NCBI GenBank assembly: GCA_024752435.1
Contig: CP103033.1
Span: forward strand, 434,001-498,000
Direction: 5' to 3'
DNA from: Allantophomopsis cytisporea
Taxonomy: Eukaryota; Ascomycota; Leotiomycetes; Phacidiales; Phacidiaceae
Length of the DNA: 64,000 bases
A program made the position numbers and the translations under genes. Shown here piece by piece: positions 34,745 to 46,199 of this stretch; within the stretch, counting starts at the first letter, position 1, and every line of letters begins with the position of its first letter. The notes under the pieces are model-generated. The model ran no database searches and was not told the origin of the DNA. It saw only the letters and a list, made by a program, of their open reading frames with translations.

Positions 34745-37454
34745 TTAGTCTGTCTCAGTCATGCCTCGAGGCATTGGGGAGTTTTTGATCTCAGTGATCG
34801 CCTGGCGCGTTCGCGGATTATTTTCGAATGAAACCTCGATCAGGTCCACAACTTCTTGGGATGTGAAATACAGACTGAGATCACTTTCGAACCATAGATA
34901 CTTGACGTCCTTCAGTTCGCTTTGAAGAATCTCTGACAAAAATTGCAACTTTAACCATTGAGGGACATATTGCGAGGTAACAGGTACGGCTGCTTCACCG
35001 TTGGTGCCATTCAGGCTTTGCGGTGTAAACAATACGTCAAGTTTAACGATCTTCGAGATGAGACTCGCAATGTGAAAGGATAAATCAGAACTTAAAGAGC
35101 TCAGATCTGTGACGTCGAGGATGATCTTTTGACATAAGGTTGATAAGAGTGACCCAACGGCTTGGGTCCAGGCAGACTTAGTAAGGACTGGCTCCCACTC
35201 CTTTGCGACTCCTTTTATCAGTGTAATGATGGACTCTACAGCTATATCAATATCCTCTGGAGATCTCTCGTCTGTTTGGAAGATGTTTTGGGCACCTGGG
35301 AGTGTTAAAATAAATAACTGAAGTATATAGATGTAGACATACCACCAAGAAGATCATTAATCACGGTCCTCTGCATGTTCATCTCTTCGGCATACCCGCG
35401 CCTACCAAAGCTCTCGAGAGAATCAATATCTTTTGAAAATTTGACTTTCTCGTAGGCCCGTGGAGTGAGATCTTCTCTTGACCTCCATTGACTTTCAAGC
35501 TCACGTAATTGTTCTGCCAACCACATAGAATCATTATAAAGATACCTAGTGATCAGAAATTAGAATGGACATTATCGGATGTAACTGAGAGGGAAAAAAA
35601 GTCATCACTTACATATTGCCAGTCTTGTTTTGAGAATAGTAGTAGGGAGAAACAGCTCTGTACATGGCTAGAACGAGTGTTGGAAGACCAAACAGCCCAG
35701 CTGCAGCGGCAGTTACAGGGTTCTCTTCACTAGTGTGCTGTGTCAATGCAGCCCCATCATCAAGGATTTGCACAATATTCTTGAGTACATATCCCGGAAT
35801 TGAAGACACCTGATAGTGTTCAGACAAGGTGAACTCCCGCTTAGCTGATGAATCTTTGACACGGCTTGATGAGACTGGAGCTGGGGCAGGAAGGTTTCTG
35901 GCTGGTGACGATATACCTTCTGCAACCTCATCAATGGCAGGGTCTTCACTATCTCCCCATCCCCATGCATCATCCTCATCATCTTCCAATATGGCAGCAT
36001 TTGGATCTCGATCCGGAATGGCGGATTCTGTGACGGCCAGATCATCTGGAACTCCTGAACTTTCTATAGGCGCTTCCTCGCCATCTGACCAGGCTGCATC
36101 CCAATCATCGTTCTTACCATTAGAAGTGATATTTTTTCCTTCTTCTCGAGAGATCTCTTGGGTCTCACAGCGTTCTACCAATTTTGTATTCCCTATCCCA
36201 CTAGAGATGCTATTCCTGGTCTCGTCCAGGCATTGCTCTTTTCTCATAGTTAGCCACAACTTAGGTGCGCCGCTCACCCACTCATTGAAATCTTCCCCGC
36301 CAGTCCATTTATTCTTGTCGAGTATCTCACCGAACTCTTGTACAAGTGCCAGAACTTTTCGAAACTCGTGCATTTTATCCAGGGAAGTTGGGACTGCAGT
36401 GTTAAGCCAAGCAGTTTTGATCCTAGGAATGAGCTTCGGCATAATGAGGCCTGATAATGACATTGATATTTCGAGTGGCAAGTGATTGCTAAGGTATGTG
36501 ATAACTTTTTCGAGGTCGATAAATAAACCTCTAAGCGTTCTATCGTCTTGCTCTCCAGAAACAAGGAGCGTATCATTGGCGATCTGTATCGTTGGAACTG
36601 GTCGGCAGCATAGATTAATACGCGGACCAAGGACCAAAGCCTCTAAATCGTTTGATAAATGCTCCATGTATGTCGGAAACGCCCTGAAAGCCTTCATAAC
36701 AACGATGGCATTCTCAATGTCCATCCCTCCGTTGTCAAAGGTTTGGCGTATATGTACAGAATGATGCTCATGATCAACCTCGATGAGAACTTTCCATATG
36801 CGCTCAAAATGTTCATGCAGATCACATCGAAGGTCAAGCACACGTTGATCTAACAGCTTGACAGGTTTTGCGGTCGCATAGGAAGGGATCTTCGCGATTT
36901 CGGAAATGGCATTTTCGAGGAGGTGTAGTGCATCCAATATCCTGTTGTCAGTCCCTGCAGTCTCTACTTCGTTCAAAGCAGCCGTTGCGCTCTTGATGCC
37001 ACGTAGGGCCGCAGTAACCTGCTCGTTGTAACTCTTCTCCTTGAGTAAGAATCGATAGTGAGTGTCGGAATTCACTAAATCTTGAACGATGGTATCTCCT
37101 GCATCGTCTAGGCAAACGATTTCGTTGGCAAGACTCCTGGAGTTGTCTATGTCATCTTGAAATCTTTTGGCATTGTGTATCCAGATATCGACATCTGGGG
37201 CACATTCTCGACTCAACACCTTGACATCTGTCTATTTTGCAATGTCTCATTAGTAATTTGAACGTTTAGAGCTATTCATGTGCTATAAGTCTGACCTCAA
37301 GTTCGGCCCTAGCCTGCACCAAAGCTTCTAAGGCCGATGGTAACATGTTGCTCTCAACAAGAGACTTCGAGAAATCCTCGTCAGGGAAAGCTCCATCCCG
37401 AGAAAAGTTGACAAGAGTCCTTGAGAGCATATCTGTGGCGTGGGTAGTAGCCAT
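34745..37454 (-). CDS. zw10: Centromere/kinetochore protein Zw10 homologue
   Basis: Large helical protein of the Dsl1/NRZ tethering complex for Golgi-to-ER vesicles; the animal orthologue also serves the kinetochore RZZ complex. Four exons: 37454-37296, 37231-35613, 35545-35343 and 35295-34745 (843 residues). Introns are 50-67 nt and phases agree. The N-terminus (MLSRTLVNFSRDGAFPDEDF) leads into a helical region ending near WIHNAKRFQDDI. The middle has a variable acidic insert (about 450-550) with repeated EDD and W/G residues (DDEDDAWGWGDSEDP), typical of fungal Zw10. The C-terminal part reads LYNDSMWLAEQL, MQRTVINDLLGGAQN and YLWFESDLSLYFTSQEVVDLIEVSF, which is the conserved end of the family. 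In a fungus a vesicle-tethering role is the more likely one. Confidence 0.9.
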
Positions 37455-38499
37455 GCTGGGTGCTCGTATTCGACTGCCACAAACTGTGGCAGTATCAGGA
37501 TATGCTATGCTGGCAAGATCGCGCTTCGTAGCTTTATTTTTGAGGTTCAGTGTAGAGTTGGTACCGCATAATGAAATTCAAGACCACGATTCGTAGTTTA
37601 GTGATTTAGGAAGGGTATCTCAATGTTTAAAAATCGAGGAGAATCATAAAGTTGTTGTTGAATGATTGGCAGTTCTCCAGACATGGAGCTTCATGACGAT
37701 CTTCCCCATATTACCATAGCGCGCTTATCATAAAGTTAAGCGCGTTCTCACCGCCTGCGTGTCGGGCTCTAGCCAATGACGAGAGGACTCAAAATCAAAG
37801 GTAACAGACATATTGTTCTTGCTCATAACAGACAGACGTTCCATAAAGAGGTCCTGTCAGATCTCGCTTTCAAATACCGCCTCCTGGAGCCTTACTTCGC
37901 CATCTTAAAAAGTCAAATTTACATCATCCAGTATTTCAACCTGCCACCGTGCCTTCTTTGTGAATTTCGCAAGGCTGAAGCGCTTCTGCAGCGCCATCGC
38001 AAGGTATGACAGGCTTATCCATTTCTTTCATGTCAACTCTTTTTCTTCGACTCCTTACTCTGCTGCTCACTGGGTTACATGCTATCAGTCTGACCGAATA
38101 TATGACTGTATAGCATCTATGGCCAATGCCTTTGGGAGTCGCCATTGGCTTCTCGCAACCATTCTGCTACCGCTACTGAGTATCATCTTGTTCAATGTGT
38201 CTCACTATGGCTGGTTGGTGAACGAAATCCTTCATTAACATACGTTTGGATTTATCTCTTTCATGGTTCATGACCAATTACAGGGAGTCATGAGTGGCGA
38301 ATCTGATGTACCTTATTTATTATGAGCTTGAATTGCAATTGCAGTAGATAGAGAAACATCCAGGCCATTGTTTTATATGCAGTCACCAACACGCGAGTTT
38401 GCAGTACCTGGGTTCATCTGCTAACTCAGTCGAAGGCCTTCTTGCCTGAAAGTTACAACGATATTCAGCAATCGACCAATTGGTCGCGAATATTTCACA
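37455..38499. other. Divergent promoter region of zw10 and the M16 peptidase
   Basis: About 1 kb between two divergent starts. Short open frames on both strands (for example 37776-38009 and 37960-38238 on +) overlap each other, with no recognisable domain and no consistent splicing, so I do not call genes. Promoters for both neighbours are expected. Confidence 0.45.
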
Positions 38500-41400
38500 A
38501 TGCCGAGAATTGAGCCAAAATCCCACTTCAAGACGATTCAGCATTTCAAGACTGAATATGCACCAGCAGCCTTGACCCAATACTTGTCAGAGAGGACTGG
38601 AATGAATGTTGTTGTCGTGGACCAAAAAGGACCCAAGGTCTCAGGATACTTCACTCTGGCTACCGAGATTTTCGATGACTCGGGCGCTCCCCATACACTA
38701 GAACACCTTATTTTTATGGGTTCTAAGAGTTACAAGTACAAAGGTGTTCTTGATAAGCTTGCTACGCGGGCATACTCCAACACCAATGCTTGGACAGCCA
38801 CCGATCATACTGCCTATACGCTAGACACCGCTGGGTGGGAAGGGTTTGCACAGATTCTTCCTGTATATCTTGAACACGTTGTTCTGCCCACACTTACTGA
38901 CGAGGGCTGTTATACCGAGGTTCATCATGTCGATGGCGAAGGAAATGATGCTGGAGTTGTTTATTCTGAAATGCAAGGTGTGCAGAACAACGGAGCCGAA
39001 CTTATGGATCTCAGAGCAAGACGTCTTTTGTATCCGACGGATGTTGGCTTCCGATATGAGACTGGTGGTATGATGGAGCAGTTACGAGTTCTAACAGCAG
39101 AGAGGATTCGAGCGTTTCACCGCGAGATGTATCAACCCAAGAACTTGTGTCTTGTTCTCACTGGTGAGATCGATCACAAAAGCTTATTAGAAATCCTCGA
39201 TGAATTTGAAGGAAGCATTCTTGAAGATATTCCCAAAGTTGATGCACCATTCAAAAGGTAAATACCATGAACAGCAAACAAAGACTAGACTAATATGTGA
39301 CTTTCAGACCTTGGATAGACTCGCCTCAAACACCAGCACTGACTAAATCTGTGGTCGAAACTGTGGAATTTCCAGAAGAAGACGAGACTGCTGGAGATAT
39401 CCTTGTTGGATTCCTGGGCCCAGATTGTAATGATCCAGTGGCAACTGCTGCTCTCAATGTACTTCTCACTTATCTTGCTGGATCATCTGTCTCTGCGCTT
39501 GAGAACATCATGGTTGAGAAGGAAGAGCTTGCTAGCTCTGTCACATACTGGTGGGATTCCCGACCGAGCACGGTGATCTGGTTCCAGCCTACAAGCGTTG
39601 CTACCGAGAAGTTGGCAGACGTGGAGAGGAGGCTTTTCGAAATTCTCAAAGATGTTGCGTCGAAACCGCTTGATATGAGCTATTTGACCGATTGCTTGGA
39701 ACGTGAAAAGCGAACGATCAAGTTTCAGGCTGAAAGCTCGAGCAGTTTCTTCGCAAACAACATCATACAAGACTTCTTATTCGGTCAAAGGGATGGTTCT
39801 ACTCTTAGAGACATGGCTACAATCAAGGAGTTCGAGGTTTTGGGAATGTGGACAGATCTGAAGTGGAGAGAATTCATGAAGAAGTGGATATCAGATGCTC
39901 ACCATGTATCAATTCTTGGTGTTCCCTCAAAGAAGTTGTCGGACAAAATGAAGGCCGAAGAGATTGCACGTGTTAACTCACAAAAAGAGAAACTTGGAGA
40001 GGAAGGACTAAAAAGGCTTGCGAAGAAGCTTGAGGATGCCAAAGCCAAGAACGATGCAGAGATTCCACACTCACTGCTTGAGAAATGGCCAGTTCCAGGT
40101 GTTGAGTCAATTCACTTCATTGAATCCATGACTGCCCGATCAGGGTTGGCCAAGAAGCTTGGAGCTAGTGAAAACCATGCCCAAAAGGTTATCGACGCTG
40201 ATGTTATCGAATCGCCTCTCTTTATACAGTTCGAACATGTACCAACGAACTTTGTGCATCTCACTCTTCTGATGGGCTCTTCTCGGATCCCTGTTGAGCA
40301 ACGCCCATTGCTTCCTTTGTTCATAGACAACTTCTTCAATACGCCTGTCATTCATGATGGAAAACGCGTCGAGTTTGAGCAGGTAGTGACGGAACTCGAA
40401 AAGGATACCATCACATATAGTTTGAGGGGTGCTTCTGGTTTTAGCGATGGCGAAAGTGTTGCAATGAACTTTGTGATCGAGCCAGAGAAGTATCAAAAGG
40501 CGATCCAGTGGATTCGAAGCTTGATGTTTGATGCTGTCTTTGATGAGACACGTCTTAAAGCTGCGGTAACCAAGATTCTGGCAGATATTCCAGATGCCAA
40601 ACGTAGTGGGAACTCTATGGCATATGGTGTAGATTCCATGATTCATTTAGCACCAGAGTCCATCAGCAAGGCGCGTAGTACTTTGGTTAAGGCTGCATAT
40701 ATGAAACGGATCAAGAAGATAATGGAGAAGGATCCAAAGCTTGTTATTTCTTGGCTTCAGTCAATTCGAGAGTCACTGTTCTCTTTCGAGAACTTCAGAG
40801 TATTGGTCATTGCCGATGTTGAGAAGCTACAGAATCCAGTATCATCTTGGAAAACCCTGACAGAAGGCCTTGATACGAGTAAAGACATTCTACCTTTCCA
40901 AAAGCAGTATACCAGACTTAGCGAGGCTGGCAAGAACCCCGGGGGATTAGGAGCATATCTTGTCCCTATGCCTACCATTGACTCATCATTCCTGCTTGCC
41001 ACTGCAGACGGCCCAACCTCATTCACAGATCCCCGCATGCCTGCTTTGATGGTTGCTGTTTCTTATCTTGATGCTGTAGAAGGTCCTCTCTGGGCTGCCG
41101 TTCGAGGTACCGGTCTTGCATACGGTACAGGGTTTTCTCGGGATATCGATGCTGGATTTCTACAATTCCGAGTTTACCGATCTCCTGATGCTTACAAGGC
41201 ATTCAACGCTTCAAAGGCAATTATTGAGTCCTTTGTCGATGGGACTACAAAGTTCGAAAACCATGCTTTAGAAGGTGCTGTCAGTGGTATCGTCGTAGCC
41301 ATGGCGGATGAACAACCAACCATGTCTTCCGCTGCCCAAATGAACTTCATCAACACCGTTGTCCGTGAGGTTGGATCTGATTACAACAAGCAGATTATGG

Positions 41401-41738
41401 AGAAGGTGAGAGCTGTCAGCGTTGAGGAAATCAAGACTGCAATGAAGGAGACTCTTCTGCCAGCTTTCTTGCCAGGAAAGGCCAACATTGTTGTCACCTG
41501 TGCTCCAATCATGGAAGAGGTAAGCTGACTCATCTTTTTTGAGTTGAGGTACTAACTTTGTTTCTAGAATCTGAAGAAGGGATTTGAAGAATCGGGCTTC
41601 AATATCCAAGTCCAACCATTATCCCATTTCCAAGAAGATTATGGACTCAAGGCGGACGATGATGGTGCTGATGAAGAGACAGAAGACGAGGAGATGCTCG
41701 ATGGTTCTGAGGATGACACTGACGATTCCGAGGAATAA
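38500..41738 (+). CDS. M16C zinc metallopeptidase (yeast YOL098C/Sdd3 type)
   Basis: Large insulysin/presequence-protease-like enzyme. The exons are 38500-39257, 39308-41519 and 41568-41738 (1046 residues). The inverted zinc motif is H65-T-L-E68-H69 in SGAPHTLEHLIFMGS, with a distal metal-binding Glu about 78 residues later (near E147 in VDGEGNDAGVVYSEMQG). AYSNTNAWTATDHTAYTL is the substrate-binding segment typical of the M16C group. A coiled hinge (EKLGEEGLKRLAKKLEDAKAK) separates the two clamshell halves. The protein lacks a mitochondrial presequence, unlike Cym1; the plain start MPRIEPKSHF suggests a cytosolic location. It ends with an acidic tail (DDDGADEETEDEEML) encoded mainly in exon 3. 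Its substrate is unknown. Confidence 0.9.
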
Positions 41739-42103
41739 GCTCTAATCTGAAGCCAGTAGTGATAGACACGAGTATTGCTGTTCTATTGCTTTGCTTCAAG
41801 ATTCCTATTTCTAGAAGCCAATAAGACGTTAGAATCTCCGTATACTTAAAATTCTTCTCAGTTGAGTTCAATGTTGCTTTATGGTATTCATAGACACGTG
41901 CATATAGCCATTAAAGCCCCTCAGCATTTCTTCGATGTTGAGATATTCAACCAGTGTTTGTTCATTCCCGGCATTCTGTCTAAAGGTGATTTTCTCCAAT
42001 TTCTGCACTATTACTGCAGTTTATAATCTCATCCGTCCCTCTACCAATGTTATATGTTCCATAACAATCAATTTCTCACGTTCATCCTTCTTCATATCAC
42101 ATC
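41739..42103. other. Convergent 3' spacer
   Basis: Between the stops of the M16 peptidase (+) and mpc1 (-). I see no gene; two 3' untranslated regions are expected. Confidence 0.5.
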
Positions 42104-42769
42104 TTACTTGGAGAGCTTGTCCTTGACAGCATCTACAGCACCCTTCGCCTTATCTGCAGCCTCGGAAGCCATCACCTTGGCATCCCCGAGAGCAGACTTG
42201 GCCTTGAGCTCAGCCTCCTTCTCCTTACCACCCCAGTTGTGGTAGCTAAGGTATCTGTAACCCTGTGTGAGCTGCGCGCCCTCATTGATAGCGTGGCATG
42301 CGAAGAGAAGAGGGTTGACTGGAGTGACGGCGAGGGCGTAACGCATGAATGTCGCTGAATATATACAGAGGGCACCGGTCATGGTTCCAGAAATACTATG
42401 TTATGTCAGTTGATCGTCTTCTTGGGAAAGGCCAGGAAAGTGGGAGGTACTTACAGGTCAGGACTCTTTTGGGTATCCATGACTGCGGCAACTGGAATTC
42501 CAAAGTTGGAGACTGGGCCCCAGAAGTCTATAATTGTTAGCTCCCATTATGCTCCTCTTATTCCTTGTGTTACAGCCCAAGGCAATGATTAAGGACTTGT
42601 TATTTCCATTGTCCAGAGCGCATTTCCGTAATCGTCGCATTAATCGCCAATTAAGATGGACAATTCGCATTTGAGTTCAGGAATTGGGAAACGTACGAGT
42701 AGAGCAGACATAGTTGAGGACAGGCTGCGAGCGAATCTTCGCATTGATTGCTGAGAAAAATGAAGCCAT
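42104..42769 (-). CDS. mpc1: Mitochondrial pyruvate carrier subunit 1
   Basis: Small inner-membrane protein that with its MPC2/3 partner imports pyruvate into the matrix. The exons are 42769-42697, 42527-42455 and 42395-42104 (145 residues); the 5' exons are too short to stand out on their own. The joined frame gives MASFFSAINAKIRSQPVL, then FWGPVSNFGIPVAAVMDTQK, DLISGTMTGALCIYSATFM and RYALAVTPVNPLLFACHAIN, then AQLTQGYRYL. These are the MPC1 signatures, with hydrophobic helices in the usual places. Odd: it is followed by a C-terminal tail of about 42 residues rich in Lys, Ala, Glu and Asp (KEKEAELKAKSALGDAKV), with an amphipathic, LEA-like look. The core of the family ends near YRYL. Confidence 0.93.
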
Positions 42770-43187
42770 GATAGTTATAGTGGTTGATAGGTTCCTAGCT
42801 TTGAGGATGTTGAGATCTCTTATGACCATATCGGATTTCACGGGGATAAAGCGTCGAAAGCTCGTAAGTCACGTGTCAATCACAAGATCAAAGGGTTTTA
42901 GCAGAACGCAATGAATTCAAAGAAAATGAGACTTCAGCAACTAGATTGTTCATACTTCGACTTTTATGGAGAGATATACAGCCAAACTTGGTCATTCATT
43001 GTGCATTGATCTGCTATGCTACAAGTTAATTCTTGGTATGCCATCCCATTCTTACTTCCCCTCAACGCCGACTGCAAAGACATCATAATTTGTCACTTCG
43101 ATCATTGTTTCCAGACCCATGACTTTTGGTTTATCCCTCATTCTACTACTTTTCTTGCCGTTCCGATTACCACAAATCAACAGTTTC
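42770..43187. other. Spacer between mpc1 and the SmB gene
   Basis: A 418-base stretch containing the mpc1 promoter and the SmB 3' end. No gene is visible. Confidence 0.45.
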
Positions 43188-44052
43188 TCATCTACCACGA
43201 CCGAATCCCTGCTGTGGCGGTTGGAATCCAGGAGGTGGCTGGAATCCACCCGGGAATCCTGGTGGTTGGAAACCTGAAGGAGGTGCACCGCGTCCGCCGA
43301 ATCCTGGAGGCTGGAATCCGGGAGGCGCGCCACCTGGGAACCCACCAAAACTTGGTGGTGGTCCACCAATACCAGCTGCTGGTCCCTATATAGTCATTAG
43401 CAGTGCGTTCCAAGCATATGTTGTCATATATACTTACAGCTAAGCCAATTGGTGCACCCCGTCCTCCAGCTGCAGGCCTTGAAATACCTGGGCCTACGGA
43501 AAGACCTGCACCTGGAGCATTTGGAGCACTGGCGCCGAGTCTTGCAGATGGATCGGCTGGTGGTGGAGACTCAACAGAGAGGGAGATGATGTGAGCGCCG
43601 CGCACGATTGTAAGGCCTAACGTTCGCTTCTCCTCGGCTTCGACGAGAGGTGCTTGGGCAGCACCTGGGGCAGCGGATGCCTTTGCCTTGCGCTTGACGC
43701 GTCTGAATTCTTCGGTGTCTGCGAGGACGAGGTTCATATGCTATATAATAAGTCAGAACTTCGGCCTTGAGATGATCTGGAGCTTCCAATCGTACCTTGT
43801 CGAATGCCAACATCTGTCCGATCATTTGACGTCCATCGTTCATGGTGACTCTCATACGGTAGTTGATCTGTCGGTAAATCAGTAACCAATCCGACCGGAT
43901 TCGTCAAGCAAAAGCAGTATAGGACTAGAGAGGAGGTATGCGCGACTTACGAGACCGGCCTATGACACAGTGATAAGTTAGTATATGCCTTGAACAACTT
44001 TGCGCGCCTCCATGAAGTATATACTGACCATCTTTCCTTGCTTGTTCGCCAT
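43188..44052 (-). CDS. smb1: Small nuclear ribonucleoprotein SmB
   Basis: Core Sm-ring protein of the U1, U2, U4 and U5 snRNPs. Five exons: 44052-44029 (24 nt), 43959-43951 (9 nt), 43867-43796, 43740-43438 and 43385-43188, giving 201 residues. The product starts MANKQGKMAGLINYRMRVTM, then DGRQMIGQMLAFDKHMNLVLAD (the Sm1 motif, below split by an intron after FDK): GQMLAFDK and HMNLVLADTEEFRR. The Sm2 motif is RTLGLTIVRGAHIISLSV. The C-terminus is a Pro/Gly/Phe-rich tail (GGFQPPPGFQPP) ending GFGRGR, a probable site of arginine methylation. The 9-nt exon 2 encodes only AGL and is framed by good donors on both sides. The start lies 398 bases from the divergent RPL11 start. Confidence 0.95.
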
Positions 44053-44450
44053 GGTGATTGAGATGCGCGTAAGCGACTTCTCTAAGTTTCAAAGATTGTT
44101 TTTTTTTTGGAAGTACTGTGACTTCTCTGTCTATACTCTGGAGCTCGGTGACAAGCGACGAGTGTTGACTTGGTGATGATGTCCTGTGCCAGAGCCTCGC
44201 ATCTGAGCTTTGCCTTAGCTCGAGCTTTCGCAGAGCCGCATCGAAATGCGCTAAGCGGTTATCAGTTTAGCATTTGCTCGGCGCCCTCCAGAGTTCCACT
44301 TTCCCCCATTCAGCTTGCCATTCTCGCTAAGGGTTTTGCACTCGACTTGCCCTGTCGCTTCCAAATTCTCATATCGATTGCACGCCTGACCGGCGACGAG
44401 ATTCTTTGAGGACAGCAACGACGAACTAATCCTCCAGCTCAGAAGTCAAA
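44053..44450. promoter_or_regulatory. Shared divergent promoter of SmB and RPL11
   Basis: A 398-base head-to-head spacer between a core snRNP gene (leftward) and a ribosomal protein gene (rightward). A T-rich run lies at 44100-44110, and a CTAAGGGTTTTGC word, similar to the telobox seen at some ribosomal protein genes, occurs near 44327. No experimental regulatory site can be proven from sequence alone. Confidence 0.45.
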
Positions 44451-45154
44451 ATGGTTCGTATACATCCTCGTCCGCAACATCAAAGGTCCTATTCGATGAC
44501 ACTTCTCGAATCAACTGCATATCGCAACCATGCGCTCTTCAAATTCTCGAACAACAATTTACTAACTGCATAACGCTCAGGCCGAATCCAAGAAGTCCGA
44601 GAACCCCATGAGAGAGCTCAAGCTCCAGAAGCTTGTCCTCAACATCTCCGTCGGAGAGTCTGGTGACAGACTTACCCGTGCCGCCAAGGTTTTGGAGCAA
44701 TTGTCTGGTCAGACTCCAGTCTACTCCAAGGCCCGTTACACCGTCCGTACTTTCGGTATCCGTCGTAACGAGAAGATCTCCGTTCACGTTACCGTCCGTG
44801 GCCCAAAGGCCGAGGAGATTCTTGAGCGTGGCCTCAAGGTCAAGGAGTACGAGCTCCGCAAGCGCAACTTCTCCGAGACCGGTAACTTTGGTTTCGGTAT
44901 CTCCGAGCACATCGATCTCGGTATCAAGTACGACCCAGGAATCGGTATCTACGGAATGGACTTCTACTGCTGCATGTAAGTTATGGCTGACTTGGGTATT
45001 ACGGAATTTGTGTTGACTTTGTATCAGGACCCGTCCAGGAGAGCGTGTTGCTAAGCGCCGCCGCTGCAAGAGCTCCATCGGTGCATCGCACAAGATCCAG
45101 AAGGCCGACACCCAGAAGTGGTTCCGCTCCCGCTTCGAGGGTATCATCCGATAA
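44451..45154 (+). CDS. rpl11: 60S ribosomal protein L11 (uL5)
   Basis: Large-subunit ribosomal protein of the central protuberance that binds 5S rRNA. The exons are 44451-44453 (only the ATG codon), 44581-44975 and 45028-45154, giving 174 residues. The joined product reads M then AESKKSENPMRELKLQKL, VLNISVGESGDRLTRAAKVL, YTVRTFGIRRNEKISVHVTVRG, the conserved NFGFGISEHIDLGIKYDPG and GIYGMDFYCCM, then TRPGERVAKRRRCKSSIGA. The start codon sits alone at the end of the first exon (ATG followed directly by GTTCGT), with a 127-nt first intron, a layout common for ribosomal proteins. Codon choice is strongly biased to C-ending codons, as expected for a highly expressed gene. Confidence 0.97.
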
Positions 45155-45847
45155 ACGACCAACTTTCGAATTTTTGCGCTTGGTATGGGAAAATGGAGTC
45201 GAGTGAAAGGCACATACTTGGGACGGATGATCTCAACGGGCTGTATTTTTCTTGAGAGCACAGAATGAGGTAGTCAGCAAATCATTGTCTGTCTTCATTT
45301 GAAGCAGACCACGGCCTCAGAGACCGACCGGCTTCGGCCGGCTTTCCCTTTGTGAAGATCACATGTATACCAGGGAGGAATTATCTGTGATTAATGTGAA
45401 GAACGATTGCCCATAATACATGTTGCTTAAATGGACAATACCTTTGTATCAATGCGTTTCCTGGTCACGACTTTGCGCAAACCAAATTATGTGCTATGTA
45501 GTGTTTGGCTTGTGAAGGAGTAATTGAATCAGCCTTTCTACTCAATCTATGCTAACTTACCTACTCTAAAATGTTTATCTTTTGCATATGAGCCGCGGAA
45601 TCAAGAAATTATTAAGCTTGGAGGCAGCTTGATGACAGTTGGGTAAGTCCAGATATCGAAGATGGTAGTCATTATCAGAAGTCTCAGCTATTGTCATTTG
45701 AGTTCAACACAAGAGGCTGAATAGTAGAAGTTATGTTTTATCAACCATGTCTGAAATAGTCTTGGATTAATGAAGTGACCATAGAACGCCTGGCTACGCC
45801 ATGTTCTACCGTATAGCAATGCCTATAAATAATCACAACCTTCAATT
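45155..45847. other. 3' spacer downstream of RPL11, with a stable hairpin
   Basis: A convergent spacer between the RPL11 stop and the stop of the small hydrophilic gene. It contains a perfect short hairpin with a cUUCGg loop (separate entry). No other gene-like signal is seen. Confidence 0.45.
45328..45341. other. CCGGC-TTCG-GCCGG hairpin (cUUCGg tetraloop) 3' of RPL11
   Basis: A perfect 5-bp G/C stem closed by the C(UUCG)G loop, the most stable RNA tetraloop class. It lies about 175 nt after the RPL11 stop, so it may be in or just past its 3' untranslated region. Its function (mRNA end structure, termination or small RNA) is not shown by the sequence. Being palindromic, it would fold on either strand. 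Confidence 0.6.
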
Positions 45848-46199
45848 TCAAGTTGAAGACGCCCCATTTAGCATTGTATTTGCAAATTTCCCAATCATAG
45901 AAGGCTTTTCGAATCGTCAACATATTGTGTGTTGATTTGGATTGCAAAACAAAGCATACCTCTTGACTTGGATCGATACGATCCCCATTCTTCTCAGCCC
46001 TGTGTCCCTGGGCCTTACTCGCTCCTCCGTGATTGCCACTGCCAAGTGCATTCGCAGTACCAGGTGTGTGATGTGCTGAGCCACCGGCTCTTTCATATGC
46101 GGCTCCAATGTTCTTACAGGCGGGTGTCTTGTCTGTCAACCAGTCTCCAAGCGTATTTTTGTCGCCCTCACTTTTTTGATCATTTCCTTGGGAGGACAT
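45848..46199 (-). CDS. Small hydrophilic Gly/Ala/His-rich protein, unknown function
   Basis: Two exons: 46199-45960 and 45904-45848, joined by a 55-nt intron (donor GTATGC, branch TTGAC, acceptor AAAAG); 98 residues. It is rich in Gly, Ala, Ser, Asn and Lys and has few hydrophobic positions (for example CKNIGAAYERAGGSAHHTPG), a composition seen in stress-tolerance hydrophilins. The end after splicing (SMIGKFANTMLNGASST) makes a short amphipathic segment. I recognise no named family. The promoter lies in the AT-rich spacer to the right. Confidence 0.65.
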
